DNA from: Priapulus caudatus
Taxonomy: Eukaryota; Priapulida; Priapulimorpha; Priapulimorphida; Priapulidae
Direction of reading: 5' to 3'
Assembly (NCBI RefSeq): GCF_000485595.1
Contig: NW_014578830.1
Span: forward strand, 26,405-51,301
Length of the DNA: 24,897 nucleotides
In this document: positions 1 through 10,475 of the stretch, piece by piece
Layout: each line of letters begins with the position of its first letter
How positions within the stretch are numbered: position 1 is the stretch's first letter
Notes under the pieces: model-generated
What the model was told of the DNA's origin: nothing
Databases searched by the model: none
What the model saw: only the letters and a program-made list of their open reading frames with translations
Program-made: the position numbers and the translations under genes

Positions 1-720
1 ATATCCCCTCTATTATCAATCATCATCATCATCATCATATCGCAAAAACATCACATCTTCCCTGGATCGCTCCAGGCAATCTTCTGGAAAACACAGCAAA
101 TGAAATAAAGATATAATATTCCACGCTTATAGCTATGGAGAAAAAACAATAAGCACGCGATGGAAAAAACGGACAATCTTCCAGGCATGTAACGTAGAAA
201 ACACATTAACTGTAAGCGTTTGAAAAAATCAGCTTTTTCACGGAACACAGACGCACGCTGACGCACCACGCACGCAGGCAGCACACACCTGAAACGCGCG
301 CGCGGCGCACACAGCAAATACACAGCACACACGACACAACACTAACAACACACACACACACACACACGACACACACACGACACATCCCCCCCAACACACA
401 ACACTCCACACTTAACGTCCGTCAGTATATGTTTTCGAGTTCGTTGTGCGTTTGCACGATATCTGTCGGAGACGACGACACGCCAGAGGGCGCCTCGGAA
501 AGAAACTAGAGAGATCCTGCATTCTCGAAAGCGTGTGTGGGTGGGATAAATGAGATAGCCGTATAGCAGCAGCAGCATGTACTTATTGGCAACCAGTGAA
601 GTGCTTGCTATACATTATGTCTCGAGGCACCGCGCCCGAGATCGTTCTATGTTTTCCCTAAGTTGACATCTTATTGTTTTACAACATTTTGGGGGTAGCA
701 TTTCATTAGCGCACACGCGC
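1..720. other. No gene; CA microsatellite
   Basis: CAT repeats near 15-40, then AT-rich sequence, a CA tract at about 340-385, and ordinary unique DNA to 720. Short frames show no protein-like features. Confidence 0.6.
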
Positions 721-842
721 GTGGGTGCGTGCGTGCGTTCGCGTGTGTGTGTGTGGTGCGTGTGTGTGTGTGTGTTGCGCGGCGCGTGTGGTGTGTGTGT
801 GTGTGTGTGTGTGCGCGCGGTCATGGTGTGTGTGTACACGTG
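720..842. repeat. GT/GTGC microsatellite
   Basis: Alternating GT with GCGCG interruptions; the Cys/Val frames through it are artefacts. Confidence 0.9.
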
Positions 843-1094
843 AGTGTTTGTTTTTCCTCCCATTACCGCCTCCGCCAACTTTACGCGTGTCACATGTATT
901 GTCCGTGTACACAGGAACCCAGCTAATGTCGTTAGTGTATATATACATAAACATACTATCGTGTGGACATGGCAGCTGGCGTCGTGTAGATGTTGTAATT
1001 AACATCTGGGATTTCGCACACGTACAGGTGGAAGCAGATTCTAAAGCGTGTCGACAGCGCCTACACTGGCTAGTGTACGGGGCGGTATAGGTAA

Positions 1095-1232
1095 GAGATA
1101 GAGAGTAGAGAGAGAGAGAGCGAGAGAGTAGAGAGGAGGAGAGAGAGGAAGAAGAAGAGCGAGAGAGGGAAAAAAGGGAGAGACAGAGAAGAGAGAAGGA
1201 GAGAGAGAGAGGAAAGAGAGAGAGAGAGGGGG

Positions 1233-1301
<69 letters not shown>

Positions 1302-1571
1302 TGAGAGAGAGAGAGTGCGAGGAAAGAGAGAAGAGAAGAGAGAGAGAGAAGAGAGAGTGGAGAGAGAGAGAGAGAGTAGAAAGAGAGAGCGGAGAGTAGA
1401 GAGAAAGATGCGAGAGAAAGAGAGAGCGAGAGAGAGGAGAGAGGGAGAGAGAGACAGAAGAGAGAGGCAGAGAGAAGAGAGGAGAGAGGAGAGAGAGCGA
1501 GGAGATGAGAGAGACGAAGAAGAGAAGAGATAAGCGAGAGAGAGAGACAGAGAAGAGAGAGAGACGAGAGA

Positions 1572-1604
<33 letters not shown>

Positions 1605-1612
1605 TGAGTCCA
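1095..1612. repeat. GA microsatellite
   Basis: About 520 bp of GAGAGA with sporadic substitutions. Long Ser/Leu (minus) and Arg/Glu (plus) frames here are low-complexity artefacts. Confidence 0.95.
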
Positions 1613-1817
1613 GTCTAGTTGTGTATTCATTTGCAGTTACGTACATTTTCGATCGTAGTTGTAGTACATTGTTTTTTTCCCCGTATACACTTTTTTGGTC
1701 AATCCTACTGCAGGACCTTCGTACATACATGTAAAGCCAGGGATATGACCATGGTCACGGTTGTGGTCAGGACTAGAGCTACTAGATTAACGTTAGGGAT
1801 ATGGTACTAGCCAGGAA

Positions 1818-2141
1818 AGGGTTATGGCTAGAGTTAAGGTTAGGGTTAGGGTTAGGGTTATGGTTAGGATAAGGGTTAGGATTAGGGTTATGGTTATGGT
1901 TAGGATAAGGGTTAGGATTAGGGTTACGGTTATGGTTAGGATAAGGGTTAGGATTAGGGTTACGGTTAGGGTTAGGGTTATGGTTAGGGTTATGGTTATG
2001 GTTATGGTTATGGTTAGAATTATGATTAGGGTTAGGGTTAGGGTGAGGATTAGGGTTAGGGTTAGGATTAGGGTTAGGGTTAGGGTGATGGTTAGGGAGA
2101 GGGTTAGGGTTAGGATTAGGGTTAGGGATAGGCTGAGGGCT
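1818..2141 (+). repeat. Interstitial telomere-like array (TTAGGG variants)
   Basis: About 50 hexamers of GGTTAG(G/T) type: TTAGGG mixed with TTATGG, TTAGGA, TTACGG and TAAGGG. Degenerate and internal, so not a live telomere; TTAGGG itself is the common animal telomere repeat. Confidence 0.9.
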
Positions 2142-2569
2142 AGGTATGATGTTCAGCGGTTTGCTGCTGATGTTTAATGATCTCTACGTACAATGGTCGT
2201 ACAGTAGCCTTGATCCCTTTATTATACCCTTATATTACCTTGTTTACCCTCATTATCATTGTGTCTGTGATGATCATTATGTATGTACACCGGTCCTACA
2301 GTAGGGCCTCATCTTGTTTGCCCTCTGCGCCTCACTCGCACATTGGGCGCCGTGTGTAGGCCAATGTTTAGTTATCACCCTTTTACCCTCTGTAGTTTCA
2401 CTGTTTTCTCTGCTGATGGCCTGCATAGATACCACATGTTATTGAAGTTTTGCATTCTCGTTGATCTCGCTATAGCTACCTTTATTGCATCTCGTGCGTT
2501 ATGGTGTTTGCTCACCTCTGTTTTCGTTTCAGTGCATGTCTATTTAGTTGACATTTCAGCGACATCGAC
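2142..2569. other. No gene seen
   Basis: Unique-looking sequence with a weak internal repetition (GTACAATGGTCGTACAGTAG near 2188 and GTACACCGGTCCTACAGTAG near 2284). Frames lack recognisable domains. Confidence 0.5.
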
Positions 2570-3320
2570 GAACGAAAATGGGACAAAAATCGAACGGAAT
2601 TTTTTACCCGCGCGCGTGCGCGTTTTTCCCCTCACTAGAGGGCGCCGCCTGTTGACGGTTCTTTAGAGTTCGCGAGTTGTTTTTCGTTTTTTGATGCGAA
2701 CGATTTGTGTTTTATCGCGAAATTGCCGATGTTAACCCAGATCTCGTTTGTTCTCTTTCTCAACACCGCACCACCGACGCACCTTCTCCATTTGCGAGTC
2801 GAAAAATAGAGAAAAATAGAGAGAGAGAGAGAGANGAGAGAGAGAGAGAAAGAGAGAGTGGCACGGCAGTTTCCGCGGCAACGCGCGCGCGTCTGCTACC
2901 AAACGAGAGTGACGTCACACGGCATTCTTCGCGTCATCCTTCCAAAAAAATGAGATCGCAAAAAAAATTCGCTCAAGAAAAAAACACACGGGTGAAAAAT
3001 AAAACGCGCGTCGCGAACGCTGCGCCCTCTACCGAGCGCCACCTGACTCGCGTCGCCGTCGGCTTTTTCAGGCACGAATAACGTCGTCGTCGTCGTCGGC
3101 GGCGGCGACGACGACGACGGAGGCGTCTGGCACGACGGACCCGTCGTCGTGCCGATGATGCTCGACTTCACACGAGGCGACCTATTCGCCGCCGCCGCCG
3201 ACGACCATATTTCGCCTCTGCTGTCGGCGCAGCCCGCCGACGTGACGCAATGAGGTCGCGATGACGTCACGGAGGTCACCGATGTCGGCGTTGTATATTG
3301 TATATGCGGGAATTCGCGCG
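2570..3320. promoter_or_regulatory. CpG-rich patch with two TGACGTCA (CRE-like) sites
   Basis: Locally CpG-dense DNA in an AT- and repeat-rich surrounding, with the palindrome TGACGTCA at 2910-2917 and 3262-3269. Could be a CpG-island-like promoter, or simply unmethylated repeat and exon sequence. It contains a GA tract with one unknown base at 2835. Confidence 0.3.
3072..3253 (+). CDS. Candidate terminal exon of an unidentified gene
   Basis: After a good acceptor (GGCTTTTTCAG) an open frame of 59 codons runs to TGA at 3251. It encodes a Val5-Gly3-Asp4 run and then GGVWHDGPVVVPMMLDF and DLFAAAADDHISPLLSAQ. Codon use (GCC, GAC, GTC, high CpG) is like the LSS exons and unlike the flanks. No family is recognised, no upstream exon was found, and no AATAAA follows closely. 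The frame is closed by a TGA about 30 bp before the acceptor, so splicing would be required. It could instead be CpG-rich regulatory DNA. Confidence 0.3.
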
Positions 3321-3510
3321 AAGAGAGAGAGCAGAAGAATGAGAATGAGGAGAGAGAGAGAACGACTGAGAGAGCAGAGAGAGAACGGAGAGAGAGGCAG
3401 AGAGAGGAGAGAGAAGGGGACGGAACGAGAAAGGAGACGGAGAGAGAGAAGAGAAGAGGAGAGTAGAGAGATGAGAGAGATGACGAGAGATACAGAGCGA
3501 GAGGGCGTTT
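3320..3510. repeat. GA-rich microsatellite
   Basis: Degenerate GAGAGA with AAC and CGG interruptions; no coding signal. Confidence 0.9.
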
Positions 3511-3617
3511 GAGCAGGCCGTTCTCTGCTAACAGCTCTACATCTGATAGGGCGTGTCCTCGCGCCGTGTGTCGGCCAGCTTTAACGCTCAGCCATATTAT
3601 TACGGAGGTTTAGAGTC

Positions 3618-3990
3618 GAAAGAGTAAGAGAGCGAAGCGGAGAGTGTGTGTGTAAGAAGGGAGAAGGGGTGAGAGAGAGAGAGACGAGTAGAGAGAGAGA
3701 GAGAGCAGAGAGAAGAGGAGAGAGAGAGGAAAGAGAGAGAGTGAGTGAGTCAGTGTGTGAGAGAGAGGCGCGAGGGAGAGAGAGGGAGGAGAGAGAGAGA
3801 GAGAGAGAGAGAGAAAAGAAGAGATCGAAGATGGAAGGAGAAGGGGAAAGGAGAGGTAGACAATGAGATAGACAGAGAAAGATATGTAGGGAGGGGAGAG
3901 GGTACGTATATATGTGTGTGTACATGCATGCGTGCGTGTACACGAGCGCGTGTGTATATGAATGTTGGTGTGTGTGTGCGTGCGCGCGGC
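3618..3990. repeat. GA then GT/GTGC microsatellites
   Basis: GAGAGA to about 3895, followed by GTGTGT and GTGCGTGC tracts to about 3990. Confidence 0.9.
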
Positions 3991-4039
3991 GCTGTAGGTG
4001 CGCTGAGAGCTTATGAGGAAGCTGTAAATAGGAGTATAG

Positions 4040-4380
4040 CATGACGTATATACGTGCTAGTCGTTACTAGATGCAGCGTCTAAATGTGATTAGATCTTCT
4101 CTGTTAGCCTAGAGATTCAGTCAGAGAGACACTCACCACGGAGCGTAAAAAACATGGCTTAACCTCTTTATAATATCTGGTAACATCGGATCCGTCCATA
4201 CATATATACCATATCTATAATACACTCACGTTATATGTATCTCTACATCTATATATTGGCTAAATATAAGAGTCGTACGTACCGCAGCATAAGTCCGAGT
4301 TTACGCGTTTGCATTTTTACCGACATACGGAGAACGATCGTAAAACTTCATAGCACACTCACACGCGTTCATTCTTAACT
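4040..4380. other. No gene seen
   Basis: AT-rich DNA with TATATA and ATACAT tracts; no frame or repeat of note. Confidence 0.55.
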
Positions 4381-4610
4381 CCGCGCACCACACACACGCA
4401 GCGCACGCACGCAGCGCACGCACGCACCGCACACACACATCTACAAGCACGCACGAACAACATCACGCACGCACACATAACATAACACACGCCACGCAAG
4501 CAACGCTCATATCACCGCACGCACGCACGACCGCACACACACACACATCACCCACGCATAGCACGCTCACCCACACACCCACACAAACACGTACACACAC
4601 GCTGCAGGCG
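4381..4610. repeat. CA/ACGC microsatellite
   Basis: CACACA and GCACGCAC repeats with interruptions. Confidence 0.85.
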
Positions 4611-4679
4611 CGCACCCACCACACAACGCGTATAGCACCAGGACCTCACCGTTTCAACTTCGCGGAACATTACTCCCAC

Positions 4680-5910
4680 TCTTCCACGACCTTCCCCCGC
4701 CGCGCCCACACTTCCTCTCTCACGGACCTTCCCTCCGCCGCGCCAGCACACTTCCTCTCCCACCACCTTCCCCGCCCGCCACACTTCCTCTCCACCACTT
4801 TCCCCGCCGGCGCCCCACTACCTCCCACCACCTTCCCCCGTTACTTAACCACCTTCCCCCGCCGCTCTACACTTCCTCTCTCATCGACCTTCCCCGCCGC
4901 GCCACACACTTCCTCTCCCCCAACCATCTCCGCCGTTACTAACACCTTCCCCCGTCGCGCCTCACTTCCTCTCCCACCACCTTGCTCGCCGTCTTACTAA
5001 CGATCTTCCCCGTGCGCGCCCAACATTCCTCTCTCACGTACCTTCTAGCCCTCGACCCGACGCCCCACTTCCTCCTCCCACGATCTTCCCCGTGTTACTA
5101 ACGACCTTCCCACGCCGCGGCCCCGGGCCACTACATTCCTCTTCCCACCAACCTTCCCCCGTTACTAACGATCTTCCCCCGCCCGCGCCCACACTTCCTC
5201 TCCCACCACCTTCCCCCGACCGCGCCGTACACTTCCTCTCCCACCACTCCCCCGTTACTAACACCCTTCGCCCCGCCGCGCCTACACTTCTCTCCCACGG
5301 ATCTTCACCTCCCCGCGCGCCACACTTCCTCTCCCACCACCTCCCCCGCCGCGCCTTACACTTCCTCTCCCACCACCTTTCCCCCGCTTACTAACTCACC
5401 TTTCCCCCGTGCCGCCCACACTTCCTTCCCAACCACCTTTCCCCGTTACTTAACGGATCTTCCCCCGTCGGCGCCCACACTTCCTGACTTCCCACACCTT
5501 TCCCGCGCCGCCTACACATTCCTCTCCCAACCACCCTTCCCCGTTCTAACGACTTCCCCCGCCGCCGCCCACACTCCTCTCTCACGTACCTTCCCCGCCG
5601 CGGCGCTACCACTTCCTCTCCCACCACCTCCCACGGCCTTACTAACTTGATCCTTCCCCCGCGCGCCATACACTTCCTCTCCACCACCTCTCCGTTCCTA
5701 CACTTCCCCGTTACTAACGACCTTCCCACGCCGCGCCTACACTTCCTCTCCCACCACCTTCCCCCGTTACTAACGACCTTCCCCCGCCGCGCCTACACTT
5801 CCTCTCCCACCACCTTCCCCCGTTACTAACGACCTTCCCCCGCCGCGCCCACACTTCCTCTCCCACCACCTTCCCCCGCCGCGCCTACACTTCCTCTCCG
5901 CACATAATCG
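4680..5910. repeat. 36/56-bp C-rich minisatellite
   Basis: The unit starts CTTCCTCTCCCACCACCTTC and continues CCCCGCCGCGCCTACA (36 bp), with an optional 20-bp insert GTTACTAACGACCTTCCCCC giving 56 bp. The right end (5740-5890) is nearly homogeneous; the left two-thirds are full of single-base indels. Pro/Ser/His-rich frames through it are artefacts. Confidence 0.9.
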
Positions 5911-6002
5911 CTATAATCACCGTCACGAGAAGAGAAGATAAATGTTTCATCGGATCCTTATGACGTCACACCGTCGGCGCGAGCAGGCGCAACATCTCAA
6001 CA

Positions 6003-6030
6003 CCTCACTCTCTTTCTCTCTCTGTGTCTT

Positions 6031-6089
<59 letters not shown>

Positions 6090-6098
6090 CTCTCTCTT
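6003..6098. repeat. CT microsatellite
   Basis: Almost pure CTCTCT for about 90 bp. Confidence 0.95.
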
Positions 6099-6115
6099 CA
6101 TATATCACATCTATA

Positions 6116-6600
6116 GGACAGATATCGCCATCTAGTGACGGATATAAATTTCATTAGTGTTACGCCGGTATAATAGACACCACAGATTTGTTTTCATATG
6201 AAACTACTTCAAAAAGTAATGGCCAATCTCGTTTGAAAGTATAATCTCAATAAATACGATTCAATTTGGCAGATACTGGAATTGCGAGAACATAGGTTTA
6301 TCGCAACGATACAGATAGCTTGGTAGGATTAAGCACCTTATGACTACTAACGTACAATTCTAACAAAATACAATTTCAATCTTTTGATAGAAACTGAACA
6401 TAAAGCTGCATATGACGTGTCGTGAACAGAGGGACACATCCTGCCATCTAGTGGCAGATTTAAATTTAAACAATGTTACATTAAACTGGGACACTTAATG
6501 ATCATTAAACAAAGTTTGTCTCTTTTCAAAGGATAACCTTAATCTTTACTTATTCAAACTTTACTTATTTCGGCAGATACCGGGAACCTAAGCCCATAAA
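6116..6600 (+). repeat. Two diverged copies of a ~316-bp repeat
   Basis: GGACAGATATCGCCATCTAG, then AATTTCATTAGTGTTAC and GGCAGATACTGG (6116-6280) are mirrored by GGACACATCCTGCCATCTAG, AATTTAAACAATGTTAC and GGCAGATACCGG (6432-6582). Non-coding; CATCTAGTGGCAG suggests a dispersed family. Confidence 0.6.
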
Positions 6601-6652
6601 ATCATACGAGTTTGTGAATAATACACGATTTACACACGCACGCATGACTATA

Positions 6653-6746
6653 TCAGGAGTGTACAATATAAAGGTTATATAAGGGTTATTAAATATAATA
6701 CAAAGATAATATAAAGATTATACACTCTCTTTATTATACACTCCTG
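6653..6746. mobile_element. Short 94-bp inverted-repeat MITE
   Basis: TCAGGAGTGTA at the left pairs with TACACTCCTGA at the right, with an AT-rich middle. No target-site duplication was resolved. Confidence 0.5.
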
Positions 6747-7404
6747 ACTCCATCTATATTCGTATAGGATTATGGTGTAGGAAACGTACAAGATCATGAT
6801 CCATGGGTTCATCAATACATTGTTACGTTATTGATCGATTATAGATCGATTGTAATAGAATTATTCATACACATATGTGATTATATTGATTGATTGATTG
6901 ATTATTTAAGTAATTATCAAAACGTACATAATAAAAAAAAAATAAGTACATGAATAAAACATGCAGCCAGCAATGCAGATCCCAAAAGAAGTGGGTTGAT
7001 CACACATTGATTATAAATCACAAACTAAATCACATAATCCTGAGTTAGAGGGGGAGGGGATGGATTATTTTCAGGATGCAGGATTGGAACATTTTACTAA
7101 TCTGGGAAGTGGGAAATGCAAAATAAATTTTTTTCGTGATTCCAGAATAAAAGTCAGCCGGGACGTCGGAAAGCCGGAATTGAGATTTTGATAAACTAAG
7201 AAATGGGAAATGTCACCTTTGTATCTGGGAAACTGATAATATTCTCTCCCCCACGCCCCCCACGCCCCTTCCCAACTCCTAAGTGCATAAGCACAGTTGG
7301 CGGCAGTGCGTACGTCTAATCTATGTAAGGGGAGCTGTTGGCAATTAGTCTTCTAACTTTGTACATAGCAAATATACTCCTCATATTCCAAGTGACGCTC
7401 ACAG
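6747..7404. other. No gene seen
   Basis: AT-rich DNA with a GATT tetranucleotide patch near 6884-6903 and a C-rich patch near 7246-7270. Confidence 0.55.
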
Positions 7405-7570
7405 GGTTCGATATACCGGAACGTATACCCTGGTAACTATTTGATATGGTTAGGGTTAGGGTTAGGGTTAGGGAGTAGGCGTAGGCGACTCCCTAGCCTC
7501 GTTAGTGGAGTAGGCGAGGTACGGTCCGGCATATTAGATAGTACCAGGGTACGTTCCGATATATCGAACC
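7405..7570. repeat. Inverted repeat enclosing TTAGGG repeats
   Basis: GGTTCGATATACCGGAACGT and CCTGGTAACTAT (7405-7440) pair with ATAGTACCAGG and ACGTTCCGATATATCGAACC (7538-7570). The spacer carries four TTAGGG units (about 7449-7473) and a GTAGGCG repeat. Confidence 0.7.
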
Positions 7571-7595
7571 GTACCCAGGGTCCCCTTCGATAGTA

Positions 7596-7828
7596 CAGGG
7601 GCGTAGTCAGGGGTGATTCCAGGCATTCCGGAATCCCCCCTGGTTTGTATCAAAATAGCACATATCTGATACAGTATGTATATAAAAACATGAAAAGAAA
7701 ATGTTAACGAAGTTTTATTAGTATATAGTAGGTTTGGAATCCCCTTCTTGGAAGGAATCCCCCCTCTGGGAAGGAATCCCCCCTCTTGGAAGGAATTCCC
7801 CCTCTTGGAAGGGCTGGCTATGCCCCTG
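7596..7828. mobile_element. CAGGGGCGTAG-type MITE with internal 22-bp repeats
   Basis: Ends CAGGGGCGTAGTC and GGCTATGCCCCTG are inverted repeats of a type common to non-autonomous hAT elements. The interior has about four copies of a GGAATCCCCCCTCTTGGAAG unit at 7736-7810. Flanks are TA-rich; an 8-bp duplication is not clear. Confidence 0.6.
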
Positions 7829-8670
7829 TAGTAGTTGGGGGACATAGACCCTCTCAGCCCAAGTAACTGAAGTTCAACGACACTAGCTAACGACAAACTA
7901 CACCATTTATTACACCATTTATTACATCACACAGAGGGAAAGAAAGATCCAGTATCACCAGTATAGAATGACACAATAATAAACACGTATGTATAACCGC
8001 TATATAACCTGTAACAAGAGAAAGCGTTCATGAACAATCTGGTATGAGAAATGTCTATGTATTGCCTGTGGGCATGTTTCTTTGTAGGCCTGTGTGTTTT
8101 TTCTGCCCAGCTGTTCCCCTGCAAGGCAGCAGATTTCCTGGAAAAAACCTATACATATATATATATATACAGGGCTACCGCTGGCGTTCGCCACCTTCGC
8201 AAAATGTGATAAATCAATAACAGTGCCGATTTCACTACACCAAGTGGCGATCGAATACAACTGGTGAAAAAAATTTCTCACAAAATTACGATTGAACAAG
8301 AGCTGCAGAGCCTCTGGGCTCATCTGAGGTCTGTTGCTACAGTTATAAACGTAACATTTAAGTCGTGCGTAGTGACACCTTTGTTAGGCGCAGATATGCA
8401 GATACGCAGTTGCGTACACATCATTTCAGCAACCTTCTGCATTCTGCATACCTCCCAAATCCCATTGGTTGATACAAGTCGCGTGCCTGAATCTCCTGTT
8501 TTATGGTGCATTGTGACCCTAACCCTAAACCTATTAAAAAAAAAATAATTGTTGTTATTAAATTGTTGTAAATAAATCATGAAAAATATTTGCGTTAATT
8601 GGAAAAAAATAGTTAAATGGATAAAGATAGACGAATACAGAAAACAGATACAAATAATAAAAAATCAGAT
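7829..8670. other. No gene seen
   Basis: AT-rich sequence with an AT tract near 8153-8170 and a short CCCTAACCCTAAACC run at 8516-8530. No frame resembles a known protein. Confidence 0.55.
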
Positions 8671-8737
8671 GGGATTCGATCCAACGACCTTTGAGCCGTG
8701 ACGCCTGCATGTGCTGTAGGCGTTCGGCTATCCAGGC
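8671..8737 (-). pseudogene. tRNA-like pseudogene or tRNA-derived SINE head
   Basis: On the minus strand the segment has an A-box-like TAGCCGAACGC and a B-box-like GGATCGAATCC at tRNA-like spacing, with a central arm CCTAC/GCAGG around a 7-base loop. The loop lacks the invariant T before the anticodon and the stem has a mismatch, so a working tRNA is unlikely. Confidence 0.35.
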
Positions 8738-9570
8738 TTATTGGGTTTCTAGATTATGGATGTGCCATGAATATGACAACATTGTGACGTCATTGAGGCA
8801 GTTCAGGAATCCATGTTTAACCCTCCTCTGTCTTGAGGGTCAAACGGTTATCAGACACATAATCTTCGCACGTACGTCAGTGGAAAGCAGATTTCATGGT
8901 CCTTTCAATAAAGTGATAAAAATGGTAGGTCATGCAGCGCTGAAACAAAAAAGTTTTTCACTCTGTCTATAAGCTATGTCCTCAGAAAATGTCTGATATC
9001 TGACCTTTCCCCCACTGCCCTTTGACCTGTGACCTCCAATTTCGCACTGGTGATGGGTTTCCTGCCCATCACACTATACACCGAATATTAAGAGCATATA
9101 GGTCGAGCCGTTAAGATTTGTGCCGCAATTCCGTATTTCCTCCAATACCTTAAGTTAAGGGGGAAATACTCCCCCTCCGTTTACACATCTTGACCTTGGA
9201 CCCTTGACCCCCAAATTTGTCATCCTGAGTCCTTTTCACAATCCCCCCCACCCCCGACGTCCCGAATATCGTAACCGTACGTACGGGGCGCCATGCAGGA
9301 CAGGGCTCAATTTTGTCTAACAAAACTCAATTCTGTCTCACAAAACTCAATTTTGTGAACACAAAACTCAATTCTGTCAATCCTGTCCCACAAAACTCAA
9401 TTTTGTGAACACAAAACTCAATTCTGTCAAACCGGTTCCACAAAACTCAATTTCGTGAACACAAAACTCAATTCTGTCAATCCGGTTCCACAAAACTCAA
9501 TTTTGTGAACACAAAACTCAATTCTGTCAATCCTGTCCCACAAAACTCAATTCTGCTCGCAACCGTTCCC

Positions 9571-9693
9571 AAACTCGATTTTGTTGCCAAATATGGCCAC
9601 ACGACATGTAGAAGGGCTTACATTGGTCAGAAGAAACCAATGGTAGCCCGTCTTACATGCGTGTGCCATATTTGGGCAACAAAATCGAGTTTT
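9571..9693. repeat. Internal hairpin 1 of foldback element
   Basis: AAACTCGATTTTGTTGCC...ATATGG pairs with CCATATTTGGGCAACAAAAT, with an ATTGGT/ACCAAT inner stem around a CAGAAGAA loop. Confidence 0.85.
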
Positions 9694-9843
9694 GTGGAAC
9701 CGGTTCGACAGAATGAGTTTTGTGTTTACAAAATGAGTTTTGTGGTACAGGATTGAAGAATTAAGTTTTGTGTTCACAAAATTGGTTTTGTGGGATACGG
9801 GGGCCCATGCAGGACAGGGCCAATTCTGTCGAACCGCTTCCAC

Positions 9844-9973
9844 AAAACTCGATTTTGTTGCCCAAATATGGCACAGGCATGTAAGAACTTAGAGGTCTAC
9901 CATTGGTCAGAAGAAACCAATGGTAGCCCTTCTTACATGCGGTGTGCCATATTTGGCAACAAAATCGAGTTTT
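9844..9973. repeat. Internal hairpin 2 of foldback element
   Basis: A second copy of the preceding hairpin in the same orientation, with a few substitutions and an extra CTTAGAGGT stretch in the left stem. Confidence 0.85.
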
Positions 9974-10475
9974 GTGGAACCGGGTTCGACAGAATTGAGT
10001 TTTGTGTTCACAAAATTGAGTGTTGTGGGACAGGTAAGACAGAATTAAGTTTTGTGTTCCCAAAATTGAGTTTTGTGGGACAGGATTGACAGAATTGAGT
10101 TTTGTGTTCACAAAATTGAGTTTTGTGGAACCGGATTGACAGAATTGAGTTTTGTGCTCACAAAATTGAGTTTTGTGGAACCGGTTTGACAGAATTGAGT
10201 TTTGTGTTCACAAAATTGAGTTTTGTGGGACAGGATTGACAGAATTGAGTTTTGTGTTCACAAAATTGAGTTTTGTGGGACAGGATTGACAGAATTGAGT
10301 TTTGTGTTCACAAAACTCATTTTTGTCAAGTTTATAGGTACAAAAATGCCTGTCCTGCATGGCGCCCCGTAGTACGTCGAGCGGTTAAGATTTGTGCCCA
10401 ACTGTTGACGGACGCACGGACGGACGATCGATCATGCGATTCTACAAGCTGCATCTGACTACGTCAGATGAGCTA

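Larger units (their letters stand above)
9282..10371. mobile_element. Foldback element with tandem-repeat arms
   Basis: Ends are exact inverted repeats, TACGGGGCGCCATGCAGGAC on the left and its complement on the right, flanked by a 5-bp duplication GTACG at 9277-9281 and 10372-10376. The left arm is a tandem array of ~50-bp units made of ACAAAACTCAATTTTGTG and CTCAATTCTGTC; the right arm is the same array inverted. Two ~125-bp near-perfect hairpins (9571-9693, 9844-9973) occupy the middle, and an internal copy of the terminal motif lies near 9798-9819. No coding capacity; it must rely on a helper enzyme. Confidence 0.8.
9000..10475 (+). repeat. Tandem ~181-bp repeat interrupted by the foldback element
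   Basis: CCGAATAT...GTCGAGCCGTTAAGATTTGTG at 9081-9123 recurs as CCGAATATC at 9262 and, after the 1090-bp insertion, GTCGAGCGGTTAAGATTTGTG from 10376. Both units also share a TGACCT-rich 5' part. The 3' part (GACGGACG runs, then CGTCAGATGAGCTAA to 10475) resembles a GTCAGATGAGCT repeat family common in marine invertebrate DNA. Confidence 0.65.

Noticed and set aside
1041-1730. Long Ser/Leu-rich minus-strand frame and Arg/Glu-rich plus-strand frames
   Set aside because: Produced by the GA microsatellite, which is open in several frames at once; no non-repetitive protein sequence.
1824-2177. 117-codon Arg/Val repeat frame
   Set aside because: Translation of the degenerate TTAGGG array, whose 6-bp period keeps frames open.
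3581-4044. Overlapping frames on both strands
   Set aside because: GA and GT microsatellites; no domain or acceptable composition.
4548-5829. Gly/Arg- and Pro/His/Ser-rich frames
   Set aside because: The C-rich 36/56-bp minisatellite in translation.
8671-8737. Functional tRNA gene
   Set aside because: Anticodon loop lacks the invariant T and the stem is mismatched; at best a tRNA-derived repeat.
4381-10371. Possible CRISPR array or CRISPR-like repeats
   Set aside because: The repeats are contiguous satellites or inverted arms with no unique equal-length spacers, and the locus is animal nuclear DNA.
9505-10458. Several ~100-codon frames with repeated NTKLNS / FHKTRFC motifs
   Set aside because: They read through the foldback element's satellite arms and hairpins on both strands; repeat translation, not a protein family.
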